Assembly: GCA_036557785.1 (NCBI GenBank)
Contig: DATBGZ010000063.1
Location: forward strand, 11,059-75,058
Direction: 5' to 3'
Source of the DNA: DATBGZ01 sp036557785
GTDB lineage: Bacteria; Actinomycetota; Actinomycetes; Mycobacteriales; Micromonosporaceae
DNA length: 64,000 bases
The position numbers and the translations under genes were made by a program. This document shows positions 16,729 through 24,449 of the stretch, one piece after another. Under the pieces are notes generated by a model, which was not told the origin of the DNA, did no database searches, and worked only from the letters and a program-made list of their open reading frames with translations. Numbering within the stretch: the first letter of the stretch is position 1; every line of letters starts with the position of its first letter.

Positions 16729-17208
16729 TCACGGGTGGTCGGTGGGTGTCGGGTCGTCGACGAGGGCGTCGATGAGCCGGGTCAGCCGCCTGGCCTCGCG
16801 GGCGGTCAGGTCGGCGGGTAGCCGCAGCCGTACAGTCACGTCGGGGCGCAGCTGCAGAGCGTGCGCGAGCAGGTGTGCCCCGGTGCTCTGGGCGGGACGT
16901 TCGTCGCGGTCCCAGGAGCGCAGCCCGTCGGTGTAGGCGACGAACCGGCGTACGGCCTTGCGGAAGGTCGTGTCGTAGGTGCTGATGCTCGTGGGCGACA
17001 GGTCGTCGCGGGCGTTGGCGGCGAAGGTGGCGAGGATCGCGTCGACGTCCAGGTCGCGCACGTCCTGCTCGGGCGGCAGGTGGGTGTGGCGGAGCACGGT
17101 GCGGATCGCGGTGCCGAGGTTGGTCGCCCACGTCGTGCGGTCGGTGAGCGTGCGGATGGTGTCGGCGAAGCGGGCCAGGCCGGCGACGCTGTACCGGTCG
17201 GTGGTCAC
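16729..17208 (-). CDS. Helical hypothetical protein, 159 aa
   Basis: Not recognised. Mostly helical and soluble, with LTPSTISTY-like region SPTSISTYDTTFRKAVRRFVAY that recalls the N-terminal DNA-binding helices of tyrosine recombinases, though no catalytic domain follows. The C-terminal part is Arg-rich (LPADLTAREARRLTRLIDAL). The GTG at 17208 follows AAGGAG by about 9 nt; a longer open frame lacks a binding site. It might be a DNA-binding accessory protein, but that is weak inference. Confidence 0.65.
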   Translation of the reverse strand: MTTDRYSVAGLARFADTIRTLTDRTTWATNLGTAIRTVLRHTHLPPEQDVRDLDVDAILATFAANARDDLSPTSISTYDTTFRKAVRRFVAYTDGLRSWDRDERPAQSTGAHLLAHALQLRPDVTVRLRLPADLTAREARRLTRLIDALVDDPTPTDHP

Positions 17209-17254
17209 GTCTGGGATTTCTCCTTTCCGGCCGTACGGTCGGTTGGGCACGACG

Positions 17255-17289
17255 GGGCGCGGGACCCCGGGTTCGGGTGTCCCGCGCCC
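17255..17289 (-). terminator. GC hairpin after the 99-aa gene
   Basis: GGGCGCGGGAC ... GTCCCGCGCCC, an 11-bp perfect stem with a 13-nt loop, 18 nt past the stop of the minus-strand gene 17307-17606. Confidence 0.6.
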
Positions 17290-17306
17290 ACACACGGCTG
17301 TTGATC

Positions 17307-17606
17307 TCAGGCCGAGGTCGTGGCCGTCGTGCGCTGGTGCAGGGCCGCGTGCAGGGCGGCGACCTGGGTGTCGTCCGGCACGGGTCCGGTCAAGGTGAGC
17401 TGCCAGGCCGGTCCGCGCTCGGCGGTGAGCACGGCGCGGGGCGGGGTGCGGCCGTCGTCGATGACGACCGACAGCGTGGTGCCGGGGGCGGTGAACTGCC
17501 GCGGCCCGGCGGTGGGGTAGTGCGCGGCGGTGAAGCCCAGTTCGACCAGTTCGGCGACCAGCGCCGCGAACGGCGGCTGGCCGGCGCTGGCCGGGGTGTC
17601 GGTCAT
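17307..17606 (-). CDS. Small hypothetical protein, 99 aa
   Basis: Not recognised. An alpha/beta-looking protein with FAALVAELVELGFTAAHY followed by a strand-rich middle (TTLSVVIDDG) and a Thr-rich end. The ATG at 17606 has GGAAGGAAA upstream. It lies between two hairpin-bounded units, immediately downstream of the ComM-like gene on the same strand (70 nt gap), so co-transcription with that gene is possible. Confidence 0.65.
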   Translation of the reverse strand: MTDTPASAGQPPFAALVAELVELGFTAAHYPTAGPRQFTAPGTTLSVVIDDGRTPPRAVLTAERGPAWQLTLTGPVPDDTQVAALHAALHQRTTATTSA

Positions 17607-17676
17607 GGTGGTTGGTTTCCTTCCGTGGCAACGGATCGGCGGCGGGTTGGAATGCAACCTGGGCGTGGCGGCTGGG

Positions 17677-18516
17677 TCAAGTCGCGGTGCGCCACGCCAG
17701 CGCCTCGGCCATGTCGTCGACCGTGGGCAGGTGGTGACCTGCCAGGTCGGCGATGGTGAGGGCGACGCGCAGCACGCCGAGGCGGCCGCGGCCGGACAGT
17801 GCGCCGGCGGCGACGTGGTGGTCGACCAGGTGCAGCGCCTGCGCTGCGGTGCCGCGTAGCGCCGCGTGTAGGGCGGCCTGCGTGGCGTGCGCGTTGACCG
17901 TGACCACCTGACCCAGCCACAGCCAGCGGGTCTTTGCGGCGTGGCGCGCCGCCCGGACTTGGGCGACCGTAGTGGTGCTGTCGTCCGGGTCGGGGGTGGT
18001 CGTGTCGAGGTGAGTGCGGATGTCGATGCGGTCGAGCAGCCGGGCCGCCCACGCCGGGAACCGGGAGGCACCGGGGCAGGCGGCCACGAGGTGCAGGTCG
18101 GCGGGTCGGGTCAGCTGGCCGTCGGCGGTCTGCAGCAGCACGCGACGCGCTTCGAGCACCGCCACGAGGGCGGAGAAGGCGTTCGGGTGCAGCGCCTGGA
18201 TGTGGTCCAGGTAGAGCAGGCCGTCGTGGGCGAGCGTCACCACGCCGGGCCGGTGCCGGCCGCCGATCAGGTCGACCACCTCGAGGGTGGCGGCAGGGTG
18301 CTGCCACGGCGGGCGCAGCGGGTCGGGGCGGGTGAGGCCGGCCTGGGCGTGCACGCCGGCGACGGTGACCGCCTGCCCGGGGTCCAGGTCGGGCAGCAGC
18401 GTGTGCAGCCGGTGGGCCAGCACGGCGCAGCCGTCCGGGTTCCCGGTCAGGGCCAGGTGATGGCGGCCCGCGGCGGCGATCAGCACCGCCCGCGAGACCG
18501 CAGGATCGTGGTCCAC
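17677..18516 (-). CDS. ComM/Mg-chelatase-like protein with degenerate ATP site, 279 aa
   Basis: Resembles the ChlI/ComM AAA+ module. The order is a hydrophobic strand LALTGNPDG where the P-loop should be, LPDLDPGQAV, then VVTLAHDGLLYLDHIQAL at the Walker B site, AFSALVAVLEARRV, LHLVAACPG, and FPAWAARLLDRIDI matching the LLDRIDL element. The Walker A lysine is absent and the Walker B Glu is His, so ATP hydrolysis is unlikely. The protein is only about half of full ComM. The GTG at 18516 has GGAGGAG 5 nt upstream. A CCACTGTGG palindrome at 18527-18535 overlaps its leader. It may be a structural or regulatory descendant of ComM. Confidence 0.7.
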   Translation of the reverse strand: MDHDPAVSRAVLIAAAGRHHLALTGNPDGCAVLAHRLHTLLPDLDPGQAVTVAGVHAQAGLTRPDPLRPPWQHPAATLEVVDLIGGRHRPGVVTLAHDGLLYLDHIQALHPNAFSALVAVLEARRVLLQTADGQLTRPADLHLVAACPGASRFPAWAARLLDRIDIRTHLDTTTPDPDDSTTTVAQVRAARHAAKTRWLWLGQVVTVNAHATQAALHAALRGTAAQALHLVDHHVAAGALSGRGRLGVLRVALTIADLAGHHLPTVDDMAEALAWRTAT

Positions 18517-18554
18517 GGTGTCTCCTCCACTGTGGATGGACGATCTGGGTTGTT

Positions 18555-18576
18555 GATGCCGCCGCGTGGCGGCATC
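18555..18576. repeat. GATGCCGCC hairpin in leader of the ComM-like gene
   Basis: GATGCCGCC, loop GCGT, then GGCGGCATC: a 9-bp perfect stem 39 nt upstream of the ComM-like start. A second, imperfect GCCGGG/CCCGGC stem follows. It may be a leader structure or half of a tandem terminator. Confidence 0.45.
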
Positions 18577-18711
18577 GCCGGGCAAGCGGTGGCTTCCCGG
18601 CGTCGGAGTGCGTGTGACCCCGACGGCGGCACAGGCCACGGCGAGCGCCGTTGGCCTGTGCGGCGGCCTGGGCCAACCGCGTCCGTCTTCTGTGGACGGA
18701 TAGTGGTGGGT

Positions 18712-18753
18712 GCCGGCCCGGCCACCCGTGGTGTGCTGGGTGGCCGGGCCGGC
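18712..18753 (-). terminator. Perfect 16-bp GC hairpin
   Basis: GCCGGCCCGGCCACCC ... GGGTGGCCGGGCCGGC with a 10-nt loop, starting 12 nt beyond the stop of the minus-strand gene 18765-19190. This is one of the strongest hairpins in the window. Confidence 0.7.
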
Positions 18754-18764
18754 GAGATACTGGG

Positions 18765-19190
18765 TCAGGACCGCCGCAGCCCCAAGCAGGGGTCGGCGGC
18801 GGTGGTGGGGTCGGCCAGGCGCAGCACCGTGCCCGGGGGCAGGACCGCTTGCTGGCCGGACGTGTAGGCGAGCACCCACCAGCCGTCGCCGCCACGCCAG
18901 GGCGCGGTGGCGACGGTGTGGCGGGTACCGTCCGCGCCGGCGACCTGGTCGCCTTCGCGGACCTCCCGCACGGCGGCGAGGTGCAGACCGTCGGCGGGGG
19001 CGACGAGCCACGGCGCGACGGTGCGCCGCGCCAGGCCCTGCCCGGTGTGCAGGGCGATACCGACCCGGGCGTGGGCCACCGTGAGCACGGTGGCCGGCAT
19101 CCAGGCGGCGGCGTGCGTGTTGACGTGCACGCGTTGGCCGGGTAGCAGCGCCGGCCGGGGTTGGTGCGGGGTGAGCGGATGGGCGGACAT
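18765..19190 (-). CDS. Hypothetical protein with beta-barrel-like repeats, 141 aa
   Basis: Not recognised. Beta-rich: two similar stretches, LLPGQRVHVNTHAAAWMPATVLTVAHARVG-type and VREGDQVAGADGTRHTVATAPW-type, read like two small barrels (binding or KOW/SH3-like), but this is only a visual impression. The ATG at 19190 follows an AGGCGGC stretch; GGAGAGGAGG lies just upstream on the minus strand. It is isolated by hairpins on both sides. Confidence 0.65.
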   Translation of the reverse strand: MSAHPLTPHQPRPALLPGQRVHVNTHAAAWMPATVLTVAHARVGIALHTGQGLARRTVAPWLVAPADGLHLAAVREVREGDQVAGADGTRHTVATAPWRGGDGWWVLAYTSGQQAVLPPGTVLRLADPTTAADPCLGLRRS

Positions 19191-19215
19191 GCCGCCTCCT
19201 CTCCAATAGAGGTGA

Positions 19216-19239
19216 GGGCACGGCCGGTCGGCCGTGCCC
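19216..19239 (-). terminator. 10-bp hairpin, loop GGTC
   Basis: GGGCACGGCC-GGTC-GGCCGTGCCC between the GGDEF gene remnant and the 141-aa gene, likely ending transcription of the former on the minus strand. Confidence 0.6.
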
Positions 19240-19325
19240 GGGTGCGCTGGTACGCGCGGTGTTGCGGCCGGGACACGGCCAGGTAGGGAGATGGCTGGAT
19301 AGGTGCGGTGGGTCTGTGCGGGTGG

Positions 19326-20028
19326 TTACCGGTTGGTGGTGCGTGGCCGGTCGCGCAGGCGGACCTGCGGTCGGCCACCGGCTGGTGGCGGGGGGCCGTG
19401 GCGGGCCGGGTCGTACAGGTCGATCCCGCCGCCGCGGCGTTTGGCCGCGTACATGGCCAGGTCGGCGCAGGTGAGCGCGGTGTGCGCGTCGCTGGTGACG
19501 GGGCTGATGCCGACGCTGACCGACAGCGGCACGGGCGTGCCGGCGACGTTCGCGGGCACGGCCAGCCGTGCGGTCAGGGTGTCGGCGAGCGCCGGTGGCG
19601 GTGTGGTGGTGAGGATGAGCAACTCGTCGCCGCCGAGCCGGGCGACCAGGTCGCCCGGCCGGTTGGCGGCGTCGGTGAGGGCGGTGGCGACGGCGCGTAG
19701 GTAGGCGTCGCCGAAGGCGTGGCCGTGTTGGTTATTGATGTGGTGCAGCCGGTCGACGTCGACCAGCGCCACCGTCACACCGGTGCCGGCGGTCTCGAGG
19801 TGGTGCTGGGCGACCCGGGCAGGCCGGTGACGGGTCGGTCAACGCCTGCCGCAGCCGGCCCCGCAGTACGGCCACCGTCGCGCAGTGGGCGGCAGCGAGC
19901 GCGGTCAGGGCGGCCAGCGCGAGCAGGGTCGCGGTGCTAGCCTGGCCGCTCGCGGCCAGGCCGACGGCCAGAGCGGCGATGGCGATGCCGGCCGCCGGCA
20001 CCATCCACAGGTGCCTTGATTCACGCAT
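19326..20028 (-). pseudogene. Membrane GGDEF (diguanylate cyclase) gene broken by frameshift
   Basis: The frame from 20028 gives two transmembrane helices (WMVPAAGIAIAALAVGLAA and LLALAALTALAAAHC) and then RLRQALTDP, the usual linker into a GGDEF domain. At about 19812-19835 the frame is lost: the expected VTGLPG lies in a second frame and AQHHLETAG in a third. The GGDEF domain then continues (VTVALVDVDRLHHINNQHGHAFGD, ARLGGDELLIL, SVGISPV) to 19326. Two small deletions, or sequence errors, would explain this. A GTG at 19778 could start the cyclase domain alone. The active site reads GGDEL. The gene overlaps the upstream 133-aa gene by 8 nt, so it was in that operon. Confidence 0.65.
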
Positions 20029-20422
20029 CCGACTGCCTCCCTGCGTGGGCCGCGAGGATGGCGTCCGCGACCTGTTCGGTCAGCGCCGACAGCGGCACCG
20101 TGAGGAACAGGCAGCAGGGATGACAGGAGCCGACCACGGTCACGAACGTCTCCGGCAGCGCCGCGGTGAGCGTATCGAAGGCGTCGCGTCGCGGCGTGGG
20201 CTCGGGCAGGTAGGCGTCGTGGTGGGTCAGCCACCACAGGTCGAGGTGGCGTTGGCCGAAGATGTCCGACAGCGCCTGGAACTCGCCGGCGAACGCCAGC
20301 CGGGGCGCGGTCGGGATGCGGGCGGCACGGATGCGCACGACGATCGGATAGTGCTCGGCCAGCCGCCAGTACGCGGCGGGCATCGGGTAGTCACCGGTGA
20401 GGGTGCCGTCGTCGTCGAGCAC
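20021..20422 (-). CDS. Hypothetical protein, 133 aa
   Basis: Not recognised. Soluble, alpha/beta, with several aromatic and Cys residues (SCHPCCLF gives three Cys close together). The GTG at 20422 follows GAGGAGG by 8 nt, a strong site. Its leader carries a CCACTGTGG palindrome and the 16-nt sequence GGACAGTCGATGTTGG, which occurs once more in front of the 183-aa gene at 23752. It is translationally coupled to the broken GGDEF gene. Confidence 0.65.
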   Translation of the reverse strand: MLDDDGTLTGDYPMPAAYWRLAEHYPIVVRIRAARIPTAPRLAFAGEFQALSDIFGQRHLDLWWLTHHDAYLPEPTPRRDAFDTLTAALPETFVTVVGSCHPCCLFLTVPLSALTEQVADAILAAHAGRQSDA

Positions 20423-20448
20423 GGCACAACCTCCTCTCTATCCACTGT

Positions 20449-20464
20449 GGACAGTCGATGTTGG
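20449..20464. repeat. 16-nt exact leader repeat, copy 1
   Basis: GGACAGTCGATGTTGG, identical to 23769-23784. It is joined on its left to a CCACTGTGG palindrome (20442-20450). Confidence 0.7.
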
Positions 20465-20468
20465 GACA

Positions 20469-20509
20469 CGCCCCCGGCCCGTGCCGGTGAGGGCTGGGGG
20501 CCGGGGGCG
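20469..20509 (-). terminator. GC hairpin between the 74-aa and 133-aa genes
   Basis: CGCCCCCGGCCC ... GGGCCGGGGGCG, a 12-bp stem with a 17-nt loop, 22 nt beyond the stop of the minus-strand gene at 20531. Confidence 0.6.
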
Positions 20510-20530
20510 CGACCTGGCGGGTCGTGGCGG

Positions 20531-20755
20531 TCAGCGGACGTCGACGGTAGACATGGCCAGGCGCAGGACCGCGTCGTACGAGTCACAGCTCGACGCTGCA
20601 GCGCTGAACTCCGCGGCGGCTTCCCGGCCGACCGCGGAGCGCAGGGCGGCGGCAACACGTCCGATGACCGTGAACACGTTGCCGTCCTCGCCGGCCAGCT
20701 CGACCCGCACGTGCGGGTAGCGGGGCTGGTCCGGGTTGTGCTGGGTGGTGGACAC
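20531..20755 (-). CDS. Small conserved hypothetical protein, 74 aa
   Basis: Soluble protein with HVRVELAGEDGNVFTVIGRVAAALR, a pattern seen in small hypothetical proteins of actinobacterial mobile elements; function unknown. The GTG at 20755 follows AAGGGGGA by about 7 nt. Because an isolated hairpin follows the stop, it is probably a single-gene unit or the last gene after the M23 hydrolase, whose stop is 151 nt upstream. Confidence 0.65.
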   Translation of the reverse strand: MSTTQHNPDQPRYPHVRVELAGEDGNVFTVIGRVAAALRSAVGREAAAEFSAAASSCDSYDAVLRLAMSTVDVR

Positions 20756-20906
20756 GGTGGTCCCCCTTCTATGCAGGCAAGCCGCCGGGCGGGTGCTCGG
20801 CGGCGGTGGAGCCAGGTTCGCGCCGGGTGGGCGCGGCGGCCGGCCCGACCATCCGATGTGGACGTTCGGGACGGCGGCGGCGACCAGCCGGGAAGATGTG
20901 GTGGTG

Positions 20907-21947
20907 TCAGCCGAGGGGGGCGCCGACGGAGGCCATGAAGGGCACGGGGTCGGTGGCGCCGGCGGAGGAGCGGTCGGAGTTGGTGTGGACCTCGAAGTGC
21001 AGGTGCGGTCCGGAGGAGTGCCCGGAGGTGCCGACCACGCCGATGGGTTGTCCGGTCACCACCAGGTCGCCGGGTGCGACCCAGGGTTGGGTCTGCATGT
21101 GGCAGTAGCGGGTGATGATCCCGCCCTCGTGGGCGATGTCGACGTACCAGCCGCAGCCGAGCACGGTGGGGCTGCCGTCGGTGTCGCAGGACAGCAGGGT
21201 GCCGTCGGGTGTGTGGGCGTTGCAGCGGGCGGCGATGACGGTGCCGGCGGAGGCGGCGGCGATCAGGGTGTTGCGGGCCGCGCCGAGGTCGACGCCCTGG
21301 TGGTCGGGGCGCTGCGCGGTGCGGAATCCGGAGACGATCGGGGCGAGGACGGGTTGGGTCCACTGCCCGCAGGCGGCGCCGGCGGCGGCGGTGATGCCCA
21401 TGCTGGCGCCGACCGCCGCGACCAGCGCGATGGCCTGGTTCTGGTGGGCGCTGTACGCGTCCGGGTAGGCCGAGTTCTGTACGGCCTGGGCGGCCTGGGT
21501 CAGCGGCATCTCCTGCCAGCCGTCGACCTGCAGGAGTGCGTCGAAGAATTTGCCGGCCTGGTAGGCGGGTTCGGCCAGCTGCTCGGGCGTGCCCCAGCCT
21601 TGCGAGGGGCGTTGCTGGAACAGGCCGATCGAGTCGTGGTCGTTGTCCGCACCCAGGTACGGCAGGTTGCGCAGGTCGGACTCCTGCAAGGAGGTGGCGA
21701 CCGCGACCACCCATCCCCACGGCGGCACGGCGCGTGCCCGGCCTTCGGTGATGATAGTGGCGACGTTGGCGATCTGCTCGCGGTCGTACCGGGCCATCGC
21801 GCCGCCCGCGGTCGGGTCGCTGATATCGGTGGCGGTGCAGGAGGCGGGCAGCGCACTGGAGGCGCCGCAGGAGGACAGGGCGCCCATGCAGACGACCAGC
21901 AGGATCGTGATCGCGGCGGCGACGCCGCCGAGGACCTTCGCGGGCAT
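20907..21947 (-). CDS. Lipoprotein wall hydrolase: transglycosylase-like plus M23 peptidase
   Basis: Peptidoglycan hydrolase probably opening the wall for DNA transfer. The N-terminus has a hydrophobic segment ending in a lipobox-like LSSC. A lysozyme/transglycosylase-like domain follows (VATSLQESDLRNLPYLG, SIGLFQQRPSQGWG). The C-terminal LytM/M23 domain has HQGVDLGA and HLHFEVH, the zinc-binding His and Asp of active enzymes. The ATG at 21947 follows GAGAAAGG. It is 346 aa. Such two-domain enzymes are typical of Gram-positive conjugation systems, which fits the transfer genes at 40-48 kb. Confidence 0.85.
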   Translation of the reverse strand: MPAKVLGGVAAAITILLVVCMGALSSCGASSALPASCTATDISDPTAGGAMARYDREQIANVATIITEGRARAVPPWGWVVAVATSLQESDLRNLPYLGADNDHDSIGLFQQRPSQGWGTPEQLAEPAYQAGKFFDALLQVDGWQEMPLTQAAQAVQNSAYPDAYSAHQNQAIALVAAVGASMGITAAAGAACGQWTQPVLAPIVSGFRTAQRPDHQGVDLGAARNTLIAAASAGTVIAARCNAHTPDGTLLSCDTDGSPTVLGCGWYVDIAHEGGIITRYCHMQTQPWVAPGDLVVTGQPIGVVGTSGHSSGPHLHFEVHTNSDRSSAGATDPVPFMASVGAPLG

Positions 21948-22043
21948 CGGCTGTAGGCCTTTCTCGGGCAGGGTCGACCGCCCGGAGCAACCGGGTGCGG
22001 TCTGATCGATAGGTGGGAGTAGGTGTTGGATGTCGCGGGTGGT

Positions 22044-22075
22044 GGAGGAGCCCACCACAGGTGGTGGGCTCCTCC
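22044..22075 (-). terminator. Perfect 15-bp hairpin after the DUF2637 gene
   Basis: GGAGGAGCCCACCAC, AG, then its exact reverse complement, starting 7 nt past the stop at 22082 on the minus strand. Strongest terminator candidate in the region. Confidence 0.72.
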
Positions 22076-22081
22076 GCGCGG

Positions 22082-22744
22082 TTACCGGGGCGTGGCCAGG
22101 GCTGGGGCCGGGCTGACCGGCGCCGCCGTATCGGCCTCGGCGGTTCGTGGCTGCGCCTCGCCGGCCGGCCGGGGTCGCGGCGGGCGGGGGCGGCGGGGCT
22201 GGTTTCGTCGGCGGTTCTGGGCACCGGTGCCGGCCGGTGCGTTCCGCCTGCCGGTCGCCTTGCGGGCATCCGTCTCCGGGCCGGCCGCCTCCAAAGCTGC
22301 CTGGTGCACCGAGCGGGCCAGCCGGCCCAGCTCGATCAGGCTGATGGTGGCGACGATCATCAGTCCGTCGATGATCAGCGGGTAGACGTACTGCGTGCCC
22401 GTCGTCTCTCCGAGGAGATACGCGACGGACTGCATGTGCCAGTACGACACCCAGGCGGCGAAGCCGCCCACCGCGAAGGTGACGATCAGCCGGGCCGTGC
22501 CGAGCACGCGGCTCTGCACGGGGATGCGGCTGACCAGTTCGGTGCAGGCGAACAGCACCAGCGGCGCCAGCGCGGACAGGGCCGCCGAGGACGCCAGCCG
22601 CCACTGCGGCTCGCCGGCCGCTTCCGGCCGGGTCAGCGAGTGCAGCACGTTGGCCGAGATCGACGTGACGATGCCGAACAGCAGCACGCCACGGGTCCCG
22701 CGTTGCAGGTTGCGAACCTGCTTGGTGGTGAACAGTTGGTGCAT
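22082..22744 (-). CDS. DUF2637-family membrane protein, 220 aa
   Basis: Membrane protein with about four hydrophobic helices: GVLLFGIVTSISANVLHSL, a following LSALAPLVLFACTELVSRI, LIVTFAVGGFAAWVSYWHM and YPLIIDGLMIVATISLIEL. The paired conserved segments match DUF2637 proteins, which are common on actinobacterial plasmids and integrative elements, where some belong to spread or transfer functions. The C-terminal 70 residues are a basic, Pro/Arg-rich tail. The ATG at 22744 has GGGAGGGG 3 nt upstream. Confidence 0.82.
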   Translation of the reverse strand: MHQLFTTKQVRNLQRGTRGVLLFGIVTSISANVLHSLTRPEAAGEPQWRLASSAALSALAPLVLFACTELVSRIPVQSRVLGTARLIVTFAVGGFAAWVSYWHMQSVAYLLGETTGTQYVYPLIIDGLMIVATISLIELGRLARSVHQAALEAAGPETDARKATGRRNAPAGTGAQNRRRNQPRRPRPPRPRPAGEAQPRTAEADTAAPVSPAPALATPR

Positions 22745-23200
22745 GACCCCTCCCAGAGGCCCGCCCGGCGTCGTCTGCGCCGGGTCACGACGAGACCCGG
22801 GCCGGAGTTGCACCGGCCGCACAACGGCGGGCAGGGAAGGGAAAGCCAGAGGTGCGCGTCCCGGACCCGCGGGCGCGCGGTCGGCGCGGTGCGGGGGTCG
22901 GACAGGACGCGTCGAGCAGTCGGTTGGGCGGGTCACCCGCCGCCGCAGTCATGGCGGCGGTACGGCGGCGGGGACATCCGCGGGCTGGGATGGTCACTGC
23001 GGTGGCCGGCCAACCGGGCCGTGGGGCGGCGGGTCGGTGGCCGGGCCACCGCGTGACCCCCCGGGTGCGGGTCACCCGTGTGTGCGCTGGCCGTGGTCGG
23101 CCGGGGTCCCGCCCGTCCATGCACGCTCGCCGCGCGCCGGTGGTCAAGTCGCGACCGTACGGGCGGGCGGGTGTCTGGTGTGGACGGTGGAGCCGGGGGT
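22745..23200. other. Non-coding spacer, 456 bp
   Basis: Very GC-rich spacer between two minus-strand genes. Open frames here have repetitive Arg/Pro/Gly composition and no ribosome binding site, so I see no gene. It holds one exact copy of GTCTGGTGTGGAC at 23173-23185. A promoter for the DUF2637 gene is expected near its left end, but I cannot pick one with confidence. Confidence 0.5.
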
Positions 23201-23752
23201 TCAGGTGGTGGCGGGTCGGGGGGTGAGGTCCTCCCAGCCGCGGCCGGGGTTCCACAGTTGCCACCACTCGCCGTCGAGGACGGTGCCGGCGTGTGCGAGT
23301 TCGGCGCACAGCCGGGCCCGCCGCTCGGGTGTGGTGATCGGCTTCGCGGCGGCGTGGCCGACCCGGAAGGTCAGCCCGTCCAGCAGGACGCACAGCCTCA
23401 GTGGGGTGAGGTTGCGTTTGGTGGTGGCGGTGACGGACCGGGTGGTGCGGTACTCGTCGACCAGCACGTCGAGCACGTGCTCGTCCGGCACCTGGTCGCC
23501 GGCCGGGGTGCGGCAGGCGGCCACGAAGGCTTCCAGGTCGCGCCAGCCGAAGCCGGCGCCTGTGGATTGGAAGAACGTGGGGCCGCCGCGGCCCTCGTTG
23601 ACGAGGTGGCCGACGACCCGGCCGTTGCGGCGCAGGACGGCGTGCAGCATCTCGCCGTCGCTGCCCGGCAGGGTGCGGGCGGAGGTGACGTGCAGGTCGG
23701 TGTGCGGCACGCGCAGCCCGCTGTGGGGCAACGCGACCAGACTCTCAGCCAT
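23201..23752 (-). CDS. Hypothetical protein, 183 aa
   Basis: Not recognised. A soluble alpha/beta protein with GRVVGHLVNEGRGGPTFF and a C-terminal LCAELAHAGTVLDGEWWQLWNPG segment. The ATG at 23752 follows AAAGGA by about 8 nt. Its leader includes the same 16-nt GGACAGTCGATGTTGG found before the 133-aa gene at 20422, so the two may share a control element. Confidence 0.68.
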   Translation of the reverse strand: MAESLVALPHSGLRVPHTDLHVTSARTLPGSDGEMLHAVLRRNGRVVGHLVNEGRGGPTFFQSTGAGFGWRDLEAFVAACRTPAGDQVPDEHVLDVLVDEYRTTRSVTATTKRNLTPLRLCVLLDGLTFRVGHAAAKPITTPERRARLCAELAHAGTVLDGEWWQLWNPGRGWEDLTPRPATT

Positions 23753-23768
23753 GGATTGTGTCCTTTCT

Positions 23769-23784
23769 GGACAGTCGATGTTGG
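23769..23784. repeat. 16-nt exact leader repeat, copy 2
   Basis: GGACAGTCGATGTTGG, identical to 20449-20464. Both copies sit 17-42 nt upstream of a minus-strand start codon. Confidence 0.7.
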
Positions 23785-23897
23785 CTCCAGCGCTGCGGTG
23801 TTGGCGCTGGAAGGGGTGAAAGGGCGGCCGTACGCGGCCGGACCGGGGTGTTGCTGCCGCCCCGGGCGGGGCGGCCCCGGCCGCGTACGCGAAGGGG

Positions 23898-23933
23898 CCG
23901 GAGGTGCCCGCGCGGGTACGCGGGCCTCTCCGG
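23898..23933 (-). terminator. Imperfect GC hairpin after the zinc-ribbon gene
   Basis: CCGGAGGTGCCCGCG pairs with CGCGGGCCTCTCCGG apart from two positions; loop 6 nt. It begins 15 nt past the stop at 23948 on the minus strand. Confidence 0.55.
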
Positions 23934-23947
23934 TCGTGGATGGGTTG

Positions 23948-24343
23948 TCAGAGGATGGCGCTGATGTCGGCCCATCCCCAGGTCTGTCCGCAGGCGGTGC
24001 ACCGCTGGTGGTGCTCGGTGGTGCCGCCGAAGCTGTCGATCGAGGTGGCCTCGATGGTGTCCAGTCGCCCGCACATCAGGCATCGGACGTGGCCTTCGTC
24101 GACCAGGGCGGACAGGCCGCCGGGCCGTCGCACGACGTGCGGGCAGCCCGGCCGGTGGGTGTGCCCAACCGCGACCGTCGGCTCCGCCGCGATGGCGGGC
24201 CACTCGTGGGCCACGGTGCCGCGCGTCCAGGGACAGTCCAGGTCGTGGCGCTCACCAGACGGCCGGCCGCATGTCGGGCAGTCGGTCGGGCAGACGCACC
24301 GGCCAGGACCGTGACCCTGGGATTCATCGATGACAGTGGTCAT
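23948..24343 (-). CDS. Cys-rich zinc-ribbon-like protein, 131 aa
   Basis: Function unknown. It has several metal-site candidates: CVCPTDCPTCGRP at the N-terminus, CLMCG in the middle and CTACGQTWGW near the end. This arrangement suggests two zinc ribbons. Proteins of this sort often bind nucleic acid or partner proteins. The start at 24343 is the first ATG before the Cys-rich part. It is flanked by hairpins, so it is probably transcribed alone. Confidence 0.72.
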   Translation of the reverse strand: MTTVIDESQGHGPGRCVCPTDCPTCGRPSGERHDLDCPWTRGTVAHEWPAIAAEPTVAVGHTHRPGCPHVVRRPGGLSALVDEGHVRCLMCGRLDTIEATSIDSFGGTTEHHQRCTACGQTWGWADISAIL

Positions 24344-24374
24344 CTGGTGTTGGTTCTCCTCGAAGTGTTGGGTC

Positions 24375-24429
24375 GGGGGCGCCGGCCTGCCGGCGCCGGA
24401 TGGGTTGCCCTGGGCGGGCCGGCGCCCCC
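24375..24429 (-). terminator. GC hairpin after the 170-aa HTH gene
   Basis: GGGGGCGCCGGCC at 24375-24387 pairs with GGCCGGCGCCCCC at 24417-24429; a smaller internal stem is possible. It lies 21 nt past the stop at 24450. Confidence 0.58.
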
Positions 24430-24449
24430 GTTCTGGGAGGGAGCCGGGC

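Noticed and set aside
13010..20450. TGTGGAC sites as DnaA boxes and thus a replication origin
   Set aside because: The core resembles actinobacterial DnaA boxes, but the copies are scattered over 50 kb and not clustered beside a replication gene.
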